This document shows positions 1 to 11,820 of a stretch of DNA of 64,000 nt, in pieces. The DNA is from Atrina japonica (Eukaryota; Mollusca; Bivalvia; Pterioida; Pinnidae). The translations under genes were made by a program, and so were the position numbers. Position 1 is the first letter of the stretch. Every line of letters begins with the position of its first letter. The notes below the pieces were generated by a model. It worked only from the letters and a program-made list of their open reading frames with translations. It was not told the DNA's origin and did not search any database. The DNA lies in contig BROG01000346.1 in NCBI GenBank assembly GCA_030159075.1, positions 677,001 to 741,000 on the forward strand, read 5' to 3'.

Positions 1-124
1 AATTGATAATGATAAAATAAGCAAATATAGAATTAATTAATTAAAAAAAAGTCATACGGGATTTAATTCGAGAGTTTGAACTCAAATCAAAAGTAATAAA
101 CATAGTTATATTCTTAGTTTCAAT

Positions 125-252
125 TTGGTCTCATACCGGGCGTATTGTATCCGGGTTCTCTTTCCCACCATTAAAATATGTCCGCCACCATTACAACTGA
201 AAAAGTGTTGAGTGTAAGGTAAAACACCATGCAAAACTCAAATTCATTTTAG
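125..252 (+). repeat. SINE-D family, 3' part only
   Basis: This matches the 3' half of the SINE-D copy at 17284: a stretch about an exchange to a valine-type text is not coding; it carries the shared phrases for the 'gtatccgggttctct' region, the CCACCATTAAAA segment, and the 'acaactgaaaaa...gttgagtgt' segment. The tRNA-like head is absent, so this is a 5'-truncated copy. The rest of bases 1-310 shows nothing recognisable. Confidence 0.5.
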
Positions 253-311
253 CTATTTTAAAAAATATATATAACTTTGGTTTTATGTTTACTATTTAAA
301 ACCACTGGGTG

Positions 312-410
312 ATTGCCACTGCTGGTGGACCGTTTGAGTCCCCGACGGTATATATAAACCAAGTATCTTGTATTTCGGTACTAGCTAATTAATTTATGCG
401 TAAGTGATAG
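312..410 (+). repeat. Dispersed repeat G, copy 1
   Basis: A roughly 100-base segment that recurs near 9585 and 32641. The shared core is TGCCACTGCTGGTGGACCG, then GAGTCCCCGA, then a TATAAACC-AGTA segment and a 'tatttcggtac-agcta' end. It has no coding sense and no terminal repeats that I can see. Family unknown. Confidence 0.5.
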
Positions 411-660
411 TTTGCAAGGACAACAACATTTCAAATAATAAAACAGCTTCGACAGTCATCTTTCACAATGGGTAATCTTAGTCTGGTTTATTATGTTCAA
501 AAATAAAGACAAAACCTATTGTATTTGGCATTTTTCTTACAAAAGTTATAAATATTTTATCATGTTGAAATTATTTTTTCCTGTATACATGTATTTTGGA
601 TAGTAACAAACAACGGTATACATTTTGAAAAATTTTACAAAGTAAACATCGAGATGTTGT

Positions 661-946
661 GAGCCGGCCTGGCTCAGTCGGTAGCGCGCTAGACTCTGGA
701 TCGTGAGGTCGTGAGTTCGAGTCCCGCCGGCGACAGGTTGGTTTCCTGTCTTTCGGATGAGACAGTAAAAGCTGGAGGTCCCGTGTCACAGTAGGTGTTG
801 GCACGTTAAAGAACCCTACTGCTCAATGGCCATAAGTGCCGAGCATAGGCCAAAATTTGAAGCCCTTCACCGGCATTTGGTGACGTCTCCATATGGGTGA
901 AATATTCTCGAGTGGGACGTTAACAAACAATAAACAAACAAACAAA
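661..946 (+). mobile_element. SINE-A copy 1, full length
   Basis: A tRNA-headed SINE. The head has a perfect A box (TGGCTCAGTCGG) and B box (AGTTCGAGTCCC), the pol III internal promoter. A conserved middle region follows (ACGTTAAAGAACCC, then GTGCCGAGCATAGGCC, then GGTGACGTCTCCATATG), and the tail is a GACGTTAAAC-type segment running into (CAAA)n. It resembles molluscan tRNA-derived SINEs with a conserved central domain (V-SINE or MetaSINE types), but that superfamily assignment is from memory and unverified. Confidence 0.85.
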
Positions 947-949
947 TCG

Positions 950-1586
950 ACATGTTGTAGCTGTGTTCTGTCCTTTTTACTACACAGATTGATATGCAAT
1001 AACAACAACAACAACAACAAAATATACACAGGCATAAAAATTCTTAGATTCCTTTATATTTTATGATAATTCCTTATGAAACCCAGTTTTGCAATTATTC
1101 AAATGCAACTGATTAATTTAAACTTTCCAAATGTATATATGTATTCCATGCTAGACCTATCCTTTTGCTCACAAAATGCATGTATACATGAATATAAGGT
1201 TTTCTATGCCTATGTACAGCTCTTATTTGTTGCAAATAGTAAAAGTCGTAAACACAGCTAATGCCTCTTTAAATAATAATCTATTTAAATATTTCTGGTC
1301 ACGAACAATGCAATATCATTGTGTATGTTTGTGTTTTATATCTATCAAGCGTAGTTGGTGTGAACGCCCCTCTGGTTGTTACAAATAGCAAAATACAGTT
1401 TATTTATCCTCTATTATTAAATAAAGTTTTATTTTCTGTTCTATGATGTATAAACAGTATCTTTTCCGGAGGCTATAGAAAAAAGGATTTTTTCCTTTAT
1501 ATGCCTTCATTAATTCCTTGAAAATAAAATGGTACAGACATATCGTTTGACCTTGTATAACTAATGAAGTCTTATTGACGAAAACG
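950..1586. other. Intergenic, no gene seen
   Basis: AT-rich sequence with a short (CAA)n run at about 1002-1021. Small ORFs here have no recognisable composition or motif. Nothing else seen. Confidence 0.5.
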
Positions 1587-1921
1587 ACATAGTGACAATA
1601 AATAATACAGTAGTGTCAATAGTTAATAATAAATAATGTCGTAGTCGTAATAGTTGTTTTCATAGTGACAATAAAAAATGTAGTAGTGTCGATAGTTGTT
1701 TTCATAGTGACAATAAATAATGTTATAGTGTCAATAGTAGTTTTCTTAGTGACAATAAATGATGTTATAGTGTCAATAGTTGTTTTCATAGTGACAATAG
1801 ATAATGTAGTGGTAATAGTTGTTTTCATAGAGACAATAAATAATGTTATAGTGTCAATAGTTGTTTTCATAGTGACAATAAATAATGTTATAGTGTCAAT
1901 AGTTGTTTTCATAGTAGCATA
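1587..1921. repeat. 42-bp minisatellite array
   Basis: About eight diverged copies of a 42-bp unit with the core CATAGTGACAATAAATAATG followed by TTATAGTGTCAATAGTTGTTTT. Because 42 is a multiple of three, both strands stay open and give low-complexity ORFs that are artefacts of the repeat. The unit is clearly related to the 39-bp array at 2415. Confidence 0.85.
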
Positions 1922-2094
1922 TCAATATTTTAGACAACAAAATATGTAATCAAAAGTATAGCTTGCCGTGATATTTCAAGTTTTAATTTTCACGTGTTTG
2001 CATCTTGTAGTATTCAGCCCCAAAGGAAAATATCTATTTTTATCTTACCCTTCTCTTTGAATTTACAACATTGAAACCTTAACAGTGAAACTTG

Positions 2095-2134
2095 TATATA
2101 AAAACTCTCCTACGGACACAAGGAAACCACTATA

Positions 2135-2207
<73 letters not shown>

Positions 2208-2325
2208 AGGTGGTTATATAGAAGATGAATTGTATACAAATGGTACTATTAGGGACAGGAATGACTAGATGGTGTTATACACAGGTTGTCGTTAATGCAA
2301 GTTAACTGTAATTTGCAAGGTACTT
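2095..2325 (+). repeat. Family J repeat split by a (TA)n tract
   Basis: Flanking text (GGACACAAGGAAACCAC on the left, then GGTGGTTATATAGAAG, ACAAATGGTACTATTAGGGAC and an ACAGGTTG end on the right) matches the J segments near 28680, 29100 and the cleaner J MITE at 52951. A (TA)n run of about 74 bases at 2131-2204 sits inside it. Confidence 0.5.
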
Positions 2326-2414
2326 CACATATCTATTTATCTTTTTATCACATCAATTTCACTTTGGTAAAAGTTGTGGACCCTAAAGAAATTCTTAGAC
2401 AAATTTCTTTCTCA

Positions 2415-3112
2415 AGTTGTAATTATTGTTGTTGAGGTATAAATAGTAGTCATAATAGTAATTATTGTTGTCACAGCGTAAATAGTTGCCATAGTAATAA
2501 TTATTATTGTTGAGGTATAAATAGTTGTCATGGCAGTAATTATTGTTGTAGTATAAAACCTGCCATAGTTATAATTATTAATGTACGGGTATAAATAGTT
2601 GTCATAGTGATAATTACTAATGTACAGGTATAAATAGTTGTCATAGTGATAATTATTAATGTACAGGTATAAATAGTTGTCATAGAGATAATTACTAATG
2701 TACAGGTATAAATAGTTGTCATAGAGATAATTACTAATGTACAGGTATAAATAGTTGTCATAGAGATAATTACTAATGTACAGGTATAAATAGTTGTCAT
2801 AGTGATAATTATTAATGTACAGGTATAAATAGTTGTCATAGTGATAATTATCAATGTACAGGTATAAATAGTTGCCATAGTATTGTTGTTGCTGTGATAA
2901 TATCAATAGGTATTGTGGTAGTAGTAAAAGCTATTGTTGAACTATAAATAACTGATGTCGTAGTAATTGTTATTGCTATAGTGCAGATAGTTGCTTTCGT
3001 AGTAATTCTTATTCTTGTTATATAAATATTTAATTTAGGGGTGGTAATTATTGTTGCCATAGTAATTATTGCTGTTGTCAAATAAATATTTATTGGTATA
3101 ATCGTAATTTGT
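2415..3112. repeat. 39-bp minisatellite array
   Basis: The core, about 2570-2885, is eight near-identical 39-bp units (AATTATTAATGTACAGGTAT then AAATAGTTGTCATAGTGAT). Both flanks are degenerate versions. The 39-bp period is a multiple of three, so long Tyr/Asn/Leu-rich and Thr/Ile-rich ORFs appear on the minus strand; I do not regard them as genes. Confidence 0.85.
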
Positions 3113-3224
3113 TGTTGTTGTTGTTCAAGTTATTGATGTAATTGCAGCGTTTAGACGAATGTAATGCTAATTGGGCTGTCATTTCCCATTTAATCCATGA
3201 CATAAGTATGAATCTAATTAAAAA

Positions 3225-3420
3225 CATTAATGTATTTGGGAATCCGGTTAGCGCACTCGCTTCTCACAAATGTGACCCAGTTTCGATCCTATGATTGGCT
3301 GGGACAGTATGTGAAATGGTGTGGCGGTCAACTAGTTGGTCACGTGGGTTTTTCTCTGGGTACTCCGGTTTCCTCCCACGGTCAGCAAACGCCCCTAACC
3401 CAATCATCATAGCCAAAGAG
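3225..3420 (+). mobile_element. tRNA-headed SINE-like element, third type
   Basis: It begins with a tRNA-like head (CCGGTTAGCGCACTCGCTTC, then a B-box-like AGTTTCGATCC) and continues into GGGTTTTTCTCTGGGTACTC and CGGTTTCCTCCCAC, a phrase common in metazoan tRNA-derived SINEs. No tail repeat is clear. The ORF across it is fortuitous. Confidence 0.5.
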
Positions 3421-3958
3421 AGATATTTATATAAACATGATAAAATATTTAAATTTATTTGTTAATCGTTATAAAATAGATAAGTATTAACTTTGAGGTT
3501 TAATGCACTAGGACTGAAAAAAAAATGTTAAGCAATACAATATCATTAATACAAACTTACCTAATACTTCACTTCAGTACAACAGTATAAATCATGGCGT
3601 CTTTGTGTATCTTCCTTTATCTCTGCTTGTTTTGTCATATGCGGGTCTTTCTAGTAACATGAAATACTTCCTTGTTGAAAACGGAAACAAGCTAACTTGG
3701 AAAGCAACTTTCCACATAAACGATATCAAATGTATATGATAAACAGCATACAAATTGCAAGACAGTTCGGAAACCCTCCAGATTGAATTTTTGTCTCTTT
3801 GTTTTGCGCATTATATATAAATATACATATCTGGATCTGTCCTAGAGTATAAGTGTCGGTACATTTGTACTGTTTCCGCTGTCGTAAATGCAATTACAAT
3901 GAGATGCAAATGATTGACATTATCTGTAGGAGAGATACTGAGTAAGATTTGGATTAAC
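3421..3958. other. Intergenic, no gene seen
   Basis: Ordinary AT-rich sequence without repeats that I can match elsewhere in the window. Confidence 0.5.
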
Positions 3959-4013
<55 letters not shown>

Positions 4014-4028
4014 ATGTATATATATATT
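3959..4028. repeat. Compound (TA)n-(GT)n-(TA)n microsatellite
   Basis: Uninterrupted TA run, then about 12 GT units, then a short TA run. Confidence 0.95.
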
Positions 4029-5101
4029 CAAAAGTAGGTCGAATTTGTCATATTCAACATCACATCACATCTTCTTGCAACGATTAACTCTGTGCCAAGG
4101 AATATTGATTAGACACATGCACACAAACATACACAAACACACTTTTGACAAAGTCCCGAATAATTCTTATTACTTAACGCTACTTATAAAAATGATATTT
4201 CCTGAGTCAAATTTCTCGATATATCGAAAAAAATGTTTTGGCCCATTTCTATAAAAACAACGAATATTCCTACAATTCGAAGTCTAAATTCACATGTGTG
4301 CAAAATCGCCCCATGATAATTCTTTTCTTTCTAGTAGAAGATCAATGTTTTGATTTCACCAACATAAAGTAACATTTAGCACTAATTATTAATTATGATG
4401 ACATAATAAATGGTTTCGGGGCAGTTAAATAGACCCTATAGATTATCTGAAACTAAAACAAAACGTATGATTGATGGTTACCATCCATGAATCGAAGTCG
4501 CGATGTTTCGAACTTTATTAGGTGATCTCTTGAATTTCGACTCATCGAAGTTCTAATATATATATATATCACTAAAATGACTAATAAAACGTACAAAAAA
4601 AAAACAAATTTTACAACAACATAGATATCACCGACATACACACTCGCAGGCAAAATAAATAAATAAATAAAATAAAATACGATTTTGTAAATTTAAAAAT
4701 AACTGTATTACACTATCAATACCAACTGGTATCGTATTTTTAAGAAATCACCATCATAGATCTAAGATGTAAACACATGGATACAGAAGACCTCTAAATA
4801 CACATAAACGTTGCATGTCAATGTCGTGCAAAATAGTCTACACGACAACATTCACGTAAAAACAAAAGCAGTCGTTTCACGTCTTTCTATCGGTATATCT
4901 GTCGAGCACAGTAATATTCCTTTATCTAGATTTGCCTGTTGTTCATACAAGCATAGCTTAACTATTACTGGTTTTCTAAATAATACTGTCGTGTGACTTA
5001 AGGCTATAAAGACCAATTTGCAGACCACATGTTTGGTTCTATCTACCCTTGGTACCGGAAGTAATCAGGTTATTGATCGCATTATGTTATATTCTAATAT
5101 A
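4029..5101. other. Intergenic, no gene seen
   Basis: AT-rich sequence with a short TA run near 4558 and (AAAT)n near 4655-4675. No coding signal recognised. Confidence 0.5.
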
Positions 5102-5502
5102 AAATATAAAAACCTCAGATACCAAAACATAAATCAATAAAATGTCCAGGACATAAATACAAATCCGGTAAAAATTGACAAACACGGACCTCTGGAAACC
5201 AAGAGGTGGGATCAGGTGCCATGGAGGAGTAAGCATCCCCTGTCACACCCGCCGTGAGTCCACAGTCAATTCCAATGAAACACGTAAGGAGTGTATGCTC
5301 GTCACAATTGGTACAGGCGTCTCAACAACCGCCAACGAAAAGGCAACTCAACATTTCACTTAGTGAAACAGAGTAGTCGCAAACAAGACTATTATACCGG
5401 CCGTAAAACTTGCGGAACGTTGACATTAAACGCGGTTTTCGATATCCCTGTGTCAATAATTTGTCAGTAAGTAGTTTACCTCTGTATATGAAATTTTCAT
5501 GG
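5102..5502 (-). mobile_element. PLE-B 3' end, 5'-truncated copy
   Basis: On the minus strand this copy begins inside the C-terminal coding part of the Penelope-like element (same text as 25270-25410), runs through the TTTCACTAAGTGAAATGTTG boundary and the CATGGCACCTGATCCCACCT tail, and ends at the 'tggtatctgag' terminus. It is a 5'-truncated insertion, as expected for target-primed reverse transcription. Confidence 0.8.
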
Positions 5503-7115
5503 CTTTGGTCTCAAATTATGTATTCATTGTAACTATGTACCGGAACTGCCTTGAGTGGGACGAAATATCTTCGAGAGCGGCCCTTCCTTTGACAGATTGC
5601 TTCCTCAGACTTAATCTATATAGGGACACACTGAATGCATACATGTGGCTATACTGATATGGATAGAACCATTCATATACCTCGAGGGCGTGATTTTAGG
5701 GTACACAGGAATTACCCAGTTCACCTGTCTGTCCATCCATAATAAACATGACAATTTTACATGTAGCGTTTACTCTGTAGTGACTACACACCTACCGGGT
5801 TACTCTACTGCAGAAAGGCCAAGTTTTTGACAGTTGATCCGTTAACTTCAGCCTGTGGTATTCTGTACCCTCTCGTAAAGAAGTAAGGATTAAACAAGAT
5901 GTCAAGACTGAGTAAAATTTGTTAGTGAATTATACATAGCAATACAGCATATTTCTCTTACAATGTAAATGGAGAGAATATTTTGAACGCAAGTGTTCCA
6001 TATAAGCAAATTGCACTGTATTTCTGTATCATTGTTCAGTAGCTTGTTCGAAATGCTACTGAGCCATGCACAGATTTATCTTAAAGATATATAATTTCAC
6101 AATATACATATAGTGTAAGGTAGGTTATAGATATGAACTAGAACCCACATGCTGCTGTGTTGCACCACAGGGTATCATATTAGGGTTTAAATTATGTACC
6201 ATTCGACTGACATTCATTTAGAATGTGATTATACTTCTGTGGTTGCACTTGGGAGTCCAAGAGTCAGTTGTTAGATGAACCGAACCGAAAAAACCGAGAA
6301 CCGAAATTGAAAAAACCGAACCGAACCGAAAAAATCCTGAACCTCCCACCCCTAATTCGTAGTACTTGGTATGAAAGTCACCTGTTACAAAAACTTTTGA
6401 TTTATATAAGTGTGTTTTCTCTGTGACCTTAATTTCACGGTTGGGTGATTTCGATTGAAATTGGTTTCCACGGGAGCCTTTGTACAATTACATAACCCCT
6501 TGTTATTTGTGTTTTAGAGACGTTTTCATATTTTCATGTAATCTATATCAATGTAGAATTGCTTCATGCAGGAATATTAGACATATTTAATGTAAAATAA
6601 AAATGACTGATGCCTACATTTCAAAGCATGCTAATTTTACTTTGAAGAACATGCGTTTAAAAGCGCACGAGAAATCTGTCAGAAATCGAAACGAACATAA
6701 CATGTGGAATTTTTTTTCAAAAAATGTTGTTGCCATAAATATGTGAACTTACTTCATTTTCTGTAGGACTTTCTAAATTTAATGGACCTTTACCCAGTTA
6801 CTGTAACAAATTCCTGTTTTCATCAATTCTTGCTATAATTCACTTATTTAGAAGAAAATTTAATGTTTTTATTTGTACTTTGAAGCTCTACGTTTATGAA
6901 GGAACAATTTTCTTCGCTGTAATTATCTTATTGACACCCCGCACTGTGGAAAAGAAAGGGGATGACTATGTAAACTACTCTTTTCATCGGCAAATACTTG
7001 CTGTTTCATATACCAAACCAATTAAGAGAGGTATTCCTTTGACTTCCACACAAATGTTGCATAGTTATGGCGCATGTGTGTACATACGTGATGTGTTTAA
7101 CAATGGCCAAAAGGG
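5503..7115. other. Intergenic, no gene seen
   Basis: No gene recognised. It holds a short (AACCG)n-type tract at 6277-6340, listed separately. The ORFs here look random in composition. Confidence 0.4.
6277..6340. repeat. Degenerate (CCGAA)n tract
   Basis: Repeated ACCGAACCGAAAAAACCGA blocks. This could be a simple repeat or one end of an otherwise eroded transposon. Confidence 0.6.
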
Positions 7116-7340
7116 GTATCCTTGGCTGAGTGGTTAGAACAACAGAGCAGAGCGTTCTACTCGAATTCAGAAGGTCCACGGTTCGGTTCCCGGGAGTTGG
7201 CAATACCAAAGACTTTTGAGAAAAAATGAAAGTCAATGATCCCTCGCTCAACGCTCGGCATACGAAGTGAAAGTAGTGGATCTTTCGGATTAATTGATAT
7301 CCTGTACCACTACATGTACAGTCCTGACACGCAAAGAACA
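7116..7340 (+). mobile_element. tRNA-headed SINE, singleton
   Basis: A box TGGCTGAGTGG at 7123-7133 and B box GGTTCGGTTCC at 7180-7190, spaced as in a tRNA (about 47 bases apart). The body afterwards matches neither SINE-A nor SINE-D here. A cloverleaf-perfect tRNA is not obvious, so I read it as a SINE rather than a tRNA gene. Confidence 0.55.
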
Positions 7341-7935
7341 ATCACAGTATAAGCGTCAGTCGATAGTACAGGTAAGAATTTGTAGTACTTTACCTAATGT
7401 TGGGGACGTTTTCGTGTAAGTGAAAAATCATTAATATTATCAACAAACCAATGCTATACTTTAACAAAAGAGACCAAAAGAAATGTTCATGACGATCGTT
7501 GCCGCCATTGTAAAACAACAATATCACGGGGAATCAAAACAATGTCCACATGCACTTTACAAAAACATCAAATTGACATAGCAACCGTATATTTCTAACC
7601 AACGGAATGTAATGTTGCCCTTGTTATAAACAAAATCTTGCCTCTGATGTCTTTTTCAAATGCATGTATATTTCATTATGGACCGCTTTAGACTTCATCG
7701 TCATCGTCATCACCATCATCATCATCATCACAGTGTAGCTTCGCTTATTGTCCACCTCTCTTACGAATCAACCTTACATTTAAGGCCGAAAATAATCAGT
7801 ATATTGAAAACGAAATAAAATAAACATAAAATTAGCCAAGGACCTCAATTAAGATACCATCTTGCAAGTCAGATCACTCGTCAGTTAGGCGATATAAATA
7901 GCATGGTTCCACTTCATTTCAAAGGACGTGCCAGT
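7341..7935. other. Intergenic with a (CAT)n tract
   Basis: A (CAT/CGT)n run lies at about 7697-7733. No gene seen. Confidence 0.5.
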
Positions 7936-8478
7936 AAGCATTAGGTGTATAGGTCAAGCTTCACTGTATTTAATGATATACCAGAATACCAGTCTCTATT
8001 AGGTGTATAGGTCAAGGTTCCACTGTATTTAATGCTATACCAGAGTACCAGTTTGTATTAATTGTATAGGTCAATATCCCACTGTATTTAATGCTATACC
8101 AGAATACCAGTCTCTATTAGGTGTATAGGTCAAGGTTCCACTGTATCTAATGCTATACCAGATTACCAGTCTCTATTAGGTGTATAGGTCAAGGTTCCAC
8201 TGTATTTAATGTTATACCAGAGTACCAGTTTGTATTAATTGTATAGGTCAAGATTCCACTGTATCTAATGCTATACCAGAATACCAGTCTCTATTAGGTG
8301 TATAGGTCAAGGTTCCACTGTATTTAATTCTAATTCAGAGTATCAGTCTGTATTAGGTGTATAGGTCAAGGTTCCACTGTATTGAATGCTATACCACAGT
8401 AACAGTCAGTATTAGGTGTATAGGTCAAGGTCACACTGTATTTAATACTGTACCAAAGGATGTGCCAACATTAGGTGT
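7936..8478. repeat. 59-bp minisatellite with higher-order structure
   Basis: About nine units of 59 bp, core ATTAGGTGTATAGGTCAAGG then TTCCACTGTATTTAATGCTA then TACCAGA-TACCAG. Units 3 and 6 carry the variant start TTTGTATTAATTG, and units 2-4 resemble 5-7, so a 177-bp three-unit block has itself been duplicated. Outer units are more diverged. Confidence 0.85.
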
Positions 8479-8708
8479 ATAACTCTACTAAGGTAAAGTG
8501 GCTCATCAGAGGTCAGTATAAAAACAATACAATACGGTTCAACTTCTAAACATAGGGATGCGCAGGTAAAATGTGACTCCATGTTTTACTCTAGCTGTTA
8601 TATTTTTGTTACCGAAAACAAGTCTGTCACACTCGATCCAATTTAAACCTGTCGTGTTTGAAAACTCGCAAAACTATACACACCCTCCCATAATAACAAT
8701 ATGAATGC

Positions 8709-8987
8709 TGTTTGTTTGATTTTTGTTGTTTAACGCCCACTCAAGAATCTTTCACTCATATGGAGACGTCACCAAATGAAGGGCTTCGAATAGTTTGGCC
8801 AATGCTCGGCACTACGGCTATTGAGCAGTGGGGGTTCTTTAACGTGCCGACACTTACTGTGACACGGGACCTCGGTTTTTACAATCTCATCCGAAGGACA
8901 GAGAACCATCCTGCCGCTGGCAGGACTCGAACTCACGACCTCACGATCAAGAGTCGAGCGCACTACCGACTGAGTCAGGTCGGCTCA
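8709..8987 (-). mobile_element. SINE-A copy 2
   Basis: Reverse-orientation full-length SINE-A: the (CAAA)n tail is at 8709 and the tRNA-like head ends at about 8987. The middle has small changes, for example GAATAGTTTGG in place of the usual AAATTTTGG. Confidence 0.85.
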
Positions 8988-9393
8988 ATATGAATGCATG
9001 CCAACGTTTAACCGTTGTTCAGTATTAGGGTTTGTTTTTACTATCAGTTTTGAAAAGCATATTTACCCGATATCGCCATGTCTGTATACAAATTTTAAAC
9101 CAACAGTCTATGCGGATGAAATAAAAAATGGAATACTGATTTCATACAATTTTATATCATGTTATAGATGATTAAGAAATGACCATTTATATTTGTAAGT
9201 ATGATGGGTCATTATTTTGTTTTTACAAAGTCAAATAGCTTGTCTTTGTTATTATGCGACAATCATGCCATCCTGTATCCATCAGGGAACGCTACACCAA
9301 ATTGGATATAGCCAATAGCAGTCCGTTCAATACTAATACAATTATTAAACTAAACAGTAGGAACATGAAGTGATGTCAAGTAGAGTTCAGCAG

Positions 9394-9397
<4 letters not shown>
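8988..9397. other. Intergenic, no gene seen
   Basis: AT-rich sequence with nothing recognisable. Confidence 0.5.
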
Positions 9398-9479
<82 letters not shown>

Positions 9480-9491
9480 GTGTCTGTGTGC

Positions 9492-9534
<43 letters not shown>
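9398..9534. repeat. (TA)n followed by (GT)n microsatellite
   Basis: About 80 bases of TA with one slip near 9433, then about 55 bases of mostly GT. Confidence 0.95.
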
Positions 9535-9535
<1 letters not shown>

Positions 9536-9584
9536 TTTAATGCTTTTTATTAACATTGATCTATTTATAATATTTGTAACCACA

Positions 9585-9660
9585 CGGCCGTCGCCACTGA
9601 TGGTGGACCGAGTCCCCGAGGATATAAATAAATCCAGTACCTGGAATTGGGTATTGACGT
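9585..9660 (+). repeat. Dispersed repeat G, copy 2
   Basis: Shares GCCACTGATGGTGGACCG, GAGTCCCCGAGG and the CCAGTACCTGG segment with the copies at 312 and 32641. Confidence 0.5.
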
Positions 9661-9880
9661 TGTGAATTCGATATTATAACCGGATAATGTATATTCAACA
9701 ATGATGGCCAGTGCGTCCCAATTGTATGAATACACAGAAAAAGTCTATACACAATAGCAGGAAACAGATGCGGTAAATTTAGTTTGTAAACATCTTTCGA
9801 GGATACCGTTAGTTTTATTCCCGGCCTACTTATTGCCATGAAAATAAATGTATCATTCGACTTTGTCAGAGCAATGATGT

Positions 9881-9920
9881 TATATGAGAGAGAGAGAGAG
9901 GGAGAGAGAGAGAGAGAGAT
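9881..9920. repeat. (GA)n microsatellite
   Basis: About 20 GA units with one GG interruption. Confidence 0.9.
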
Positions 9921-10921
9921 CCTGTATACATTGAAACACCTAGTTTTATTGTCGTTTTTATATTTTTTACCTAAGAAAAGCTATGTTTAACTGCATTACA
10001 AAAACATCATTGGTCATTTTGGCGTAGTTACTCTTACTAGCGTTTCTCTGTTAAACAACGTTTTCAGACTGTCGTTGTCTAACTTGTGTTTTTAATTCGT
10101 TTTTATGTGGCGCACGGAAAATCCAGGCTGTCATTGTGTAACAAGTGATTTTATTTCGTCTTTTATCTTATTCATTTAGAATTTGTTGTCGTGTAAGTTC
10201 GTCATTCCTTGTTACAATGTTTTCCCAATGTTTTGGCAATACTTGTAACTGGTCCTTTATGCCGTTAATGTTTTTTTCTACTCAAATGTAGTCTCTTGGC
10301 CCAATGTCACCAAATTTACTAAATACTCAAGCTCAACTTTTATTTCATTATTTTGACTGTAAGATTGATCATAAAACTTTTGGATTTTAGTGATTAGGAA
10401 ACGTATTATGATTTTTAATCATTTACATATACATTTTTGCGTCCCACTTTTGATTTTCCTGTAAAAAATCTAATAAGTATGTTGAATACGGTACTCAAGA
10501 TTTGAATACGTATTCAACATTTTTTTAATACTTCTTAAGTTTTCTTCAAATGAACAATGATTTTTATCATTATTTACAATTGTATGCCATCAATATACAA
10601 GCATATCCAGTTACAGAATATACTTTTCGTGTTTTGAGCTTGAATACTGAGTAAATTTGGTGACTTCGGACCCTGATATATTTGATTTGATCTCTATACA
10701 CCTATGTAATATAATATAAAATATAATCTTAAGTACAGTGGGCGGTATTTTGTCTGTGTTACAAATAATCCAAAGACATCAAATGTCGGTTGTATTTCTT
10801 TTATTTTTATCTTTGAAATCAAAACACGGTATCATAAAGCAATCAGACATATATGACTTCTGACAAATATAGAAAGCTAAAGTACTCATCCTTAAACAGG
10901 ACACTCACATTATAGTCTGTA

Positions 10922-10923
<2 letters not shown>
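9921..10923. other. Intergenic, no gene seen
   Basis: It includes a weak 60-bp direct duplication (10067-10107 and 10127-10167, around CTGTCGTTGTCTAAC) and an 11-bp perfect inverted repeat, TGTTGAATACG with CGTATTCAACA, at 10480-10520. No gene recognised. Confidence 0.4.
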
Positions 10924-10962
<39 letters not shown>

Positions 10963-11040
10963 TTTACATACACACACATACACACGCGCACTGATATAAA
11001 CAGCACATACAGAGCACACATATAGCACGCACACACACAC
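10924..11040. repeat. (CA)n microsatellite, interrupted
   Basis: A clean run of about 19 CA units, then CA-rich sequence with GC interruptions. Confidence 0.9.
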
Positions 11041-11099
11041 ATTTCTATATGATTATTATATTACGTGAAATTTACATCCGTGATTATTTCACTAGCTTC

Positions 11100-11356
11100 A
11101 GGTGAAGTACCACACATTTCAACCTGTGCTATGGATTGAGGCAAATGCACTAACGATTCATTTACGTGTCATTCCTGCCGTGACGAAGAGTCGCGATTTA
11201 AATTTTATAAGAGATAGCTGTGACATGCACATGGTTCGCATGGGGAATGAGCATTTACTACCATTTAAAAAGGAAATAAGTATGACACAGTACCGGGAAT
11301 CCAACCCTTGACTTTCCCCTTAATGAATCGAGCACTCTACCACTGCACCACCGCAA
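11100..11356 (-). mobile_element. tRNA-headed SINE-like element
   Basis: On the minus strand the head reads TGGTGCAGTGGTAGAGTGC (A box, complement of about 11339-11350) and GGGTTGGATTCCC (B box, complement of about 11294-11306), then an unrelated body. A (GA)n tract at about 11355-11379 abuts the head. Confidence 0.5.
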
Positions 11357-11820
11357 GAGAGAGAGAGAGAGAGAGAGACAGACAGGCAGACTTACTCCCC
11401 ACTTCAGACCCGAGGTCTCCACATTCATTGGACACTAATACACAATATAAACCGTCAGAAGGCCCCTCCCATCAGCAAGCCAAGGGCCGACCAATCCACG
11501 GAGAGGATCCCACACCTGCCAATGCCACCAAATTCACCGGTTAAGCGAGTACGTATAACAAATTCCACCACGGTTGCATGCTAAACAGGGGTAGCACCGC
11601 CGTGATGAAAGAGCTTTGAGTAGTCTCGCCGCACAATGAAACATCTCTGACTTGAGAGAGAGAGAGAGGCTGAAATTTTGTCAAATGTAATTTGTGTATT
11701 AACCTTTTCATCCCTAAATATCTTAAAGAGATGTTGTGTTCTATTGTTTAGACAAGTTTATTATGTTCTGTTTGGTTGAACGGGTTCGGTACACTGTAAT
11801 ATGGATAGTACTTATATATT
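11357..11820. other. Region downstream of GPCR-1
   Basis: This lies 3' of GPCR-1 (minus strand). A minus-strand AATAAA polyadenylation signal (TTTATT on the plus strand, 11757-11762) lies about 60 bases past the stop codon and probably ends the transcript. A second short (GA)n tract is near 11655-11668. Confidence 0.5.

Noticed and set aside
661..735. tRNA gene at the head of SINE-A
   Set aside because: The A and B boxes are good, but the same head recurs with a constant SINE body in 11 places, so it is a SINE promoter, not a tRNA gene.
1616..1949. ORFs on both strands over the 42-bp array
   Set aside because: Repeat artefact, same reasoning; no start context or domain.
2412..2906. 164-residue minus-strand ORF rich in Tyr, Asn and Leu
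   Set aside because: It exists only because the 39-bp minisatellite period is a multiple of three; several frames stay open with equally odd composition.
7116..7195. tRNA gene
   Set aside because: The box spacing fits, but I cannot draw a clean cloverleaf with an anticodon arm and acceptor stem.
8712..8993. 93-residue ORF with a plausible protein look
   Set aside because: It is a translation of SINE-A; similar ORFs appear over most copies of that element.
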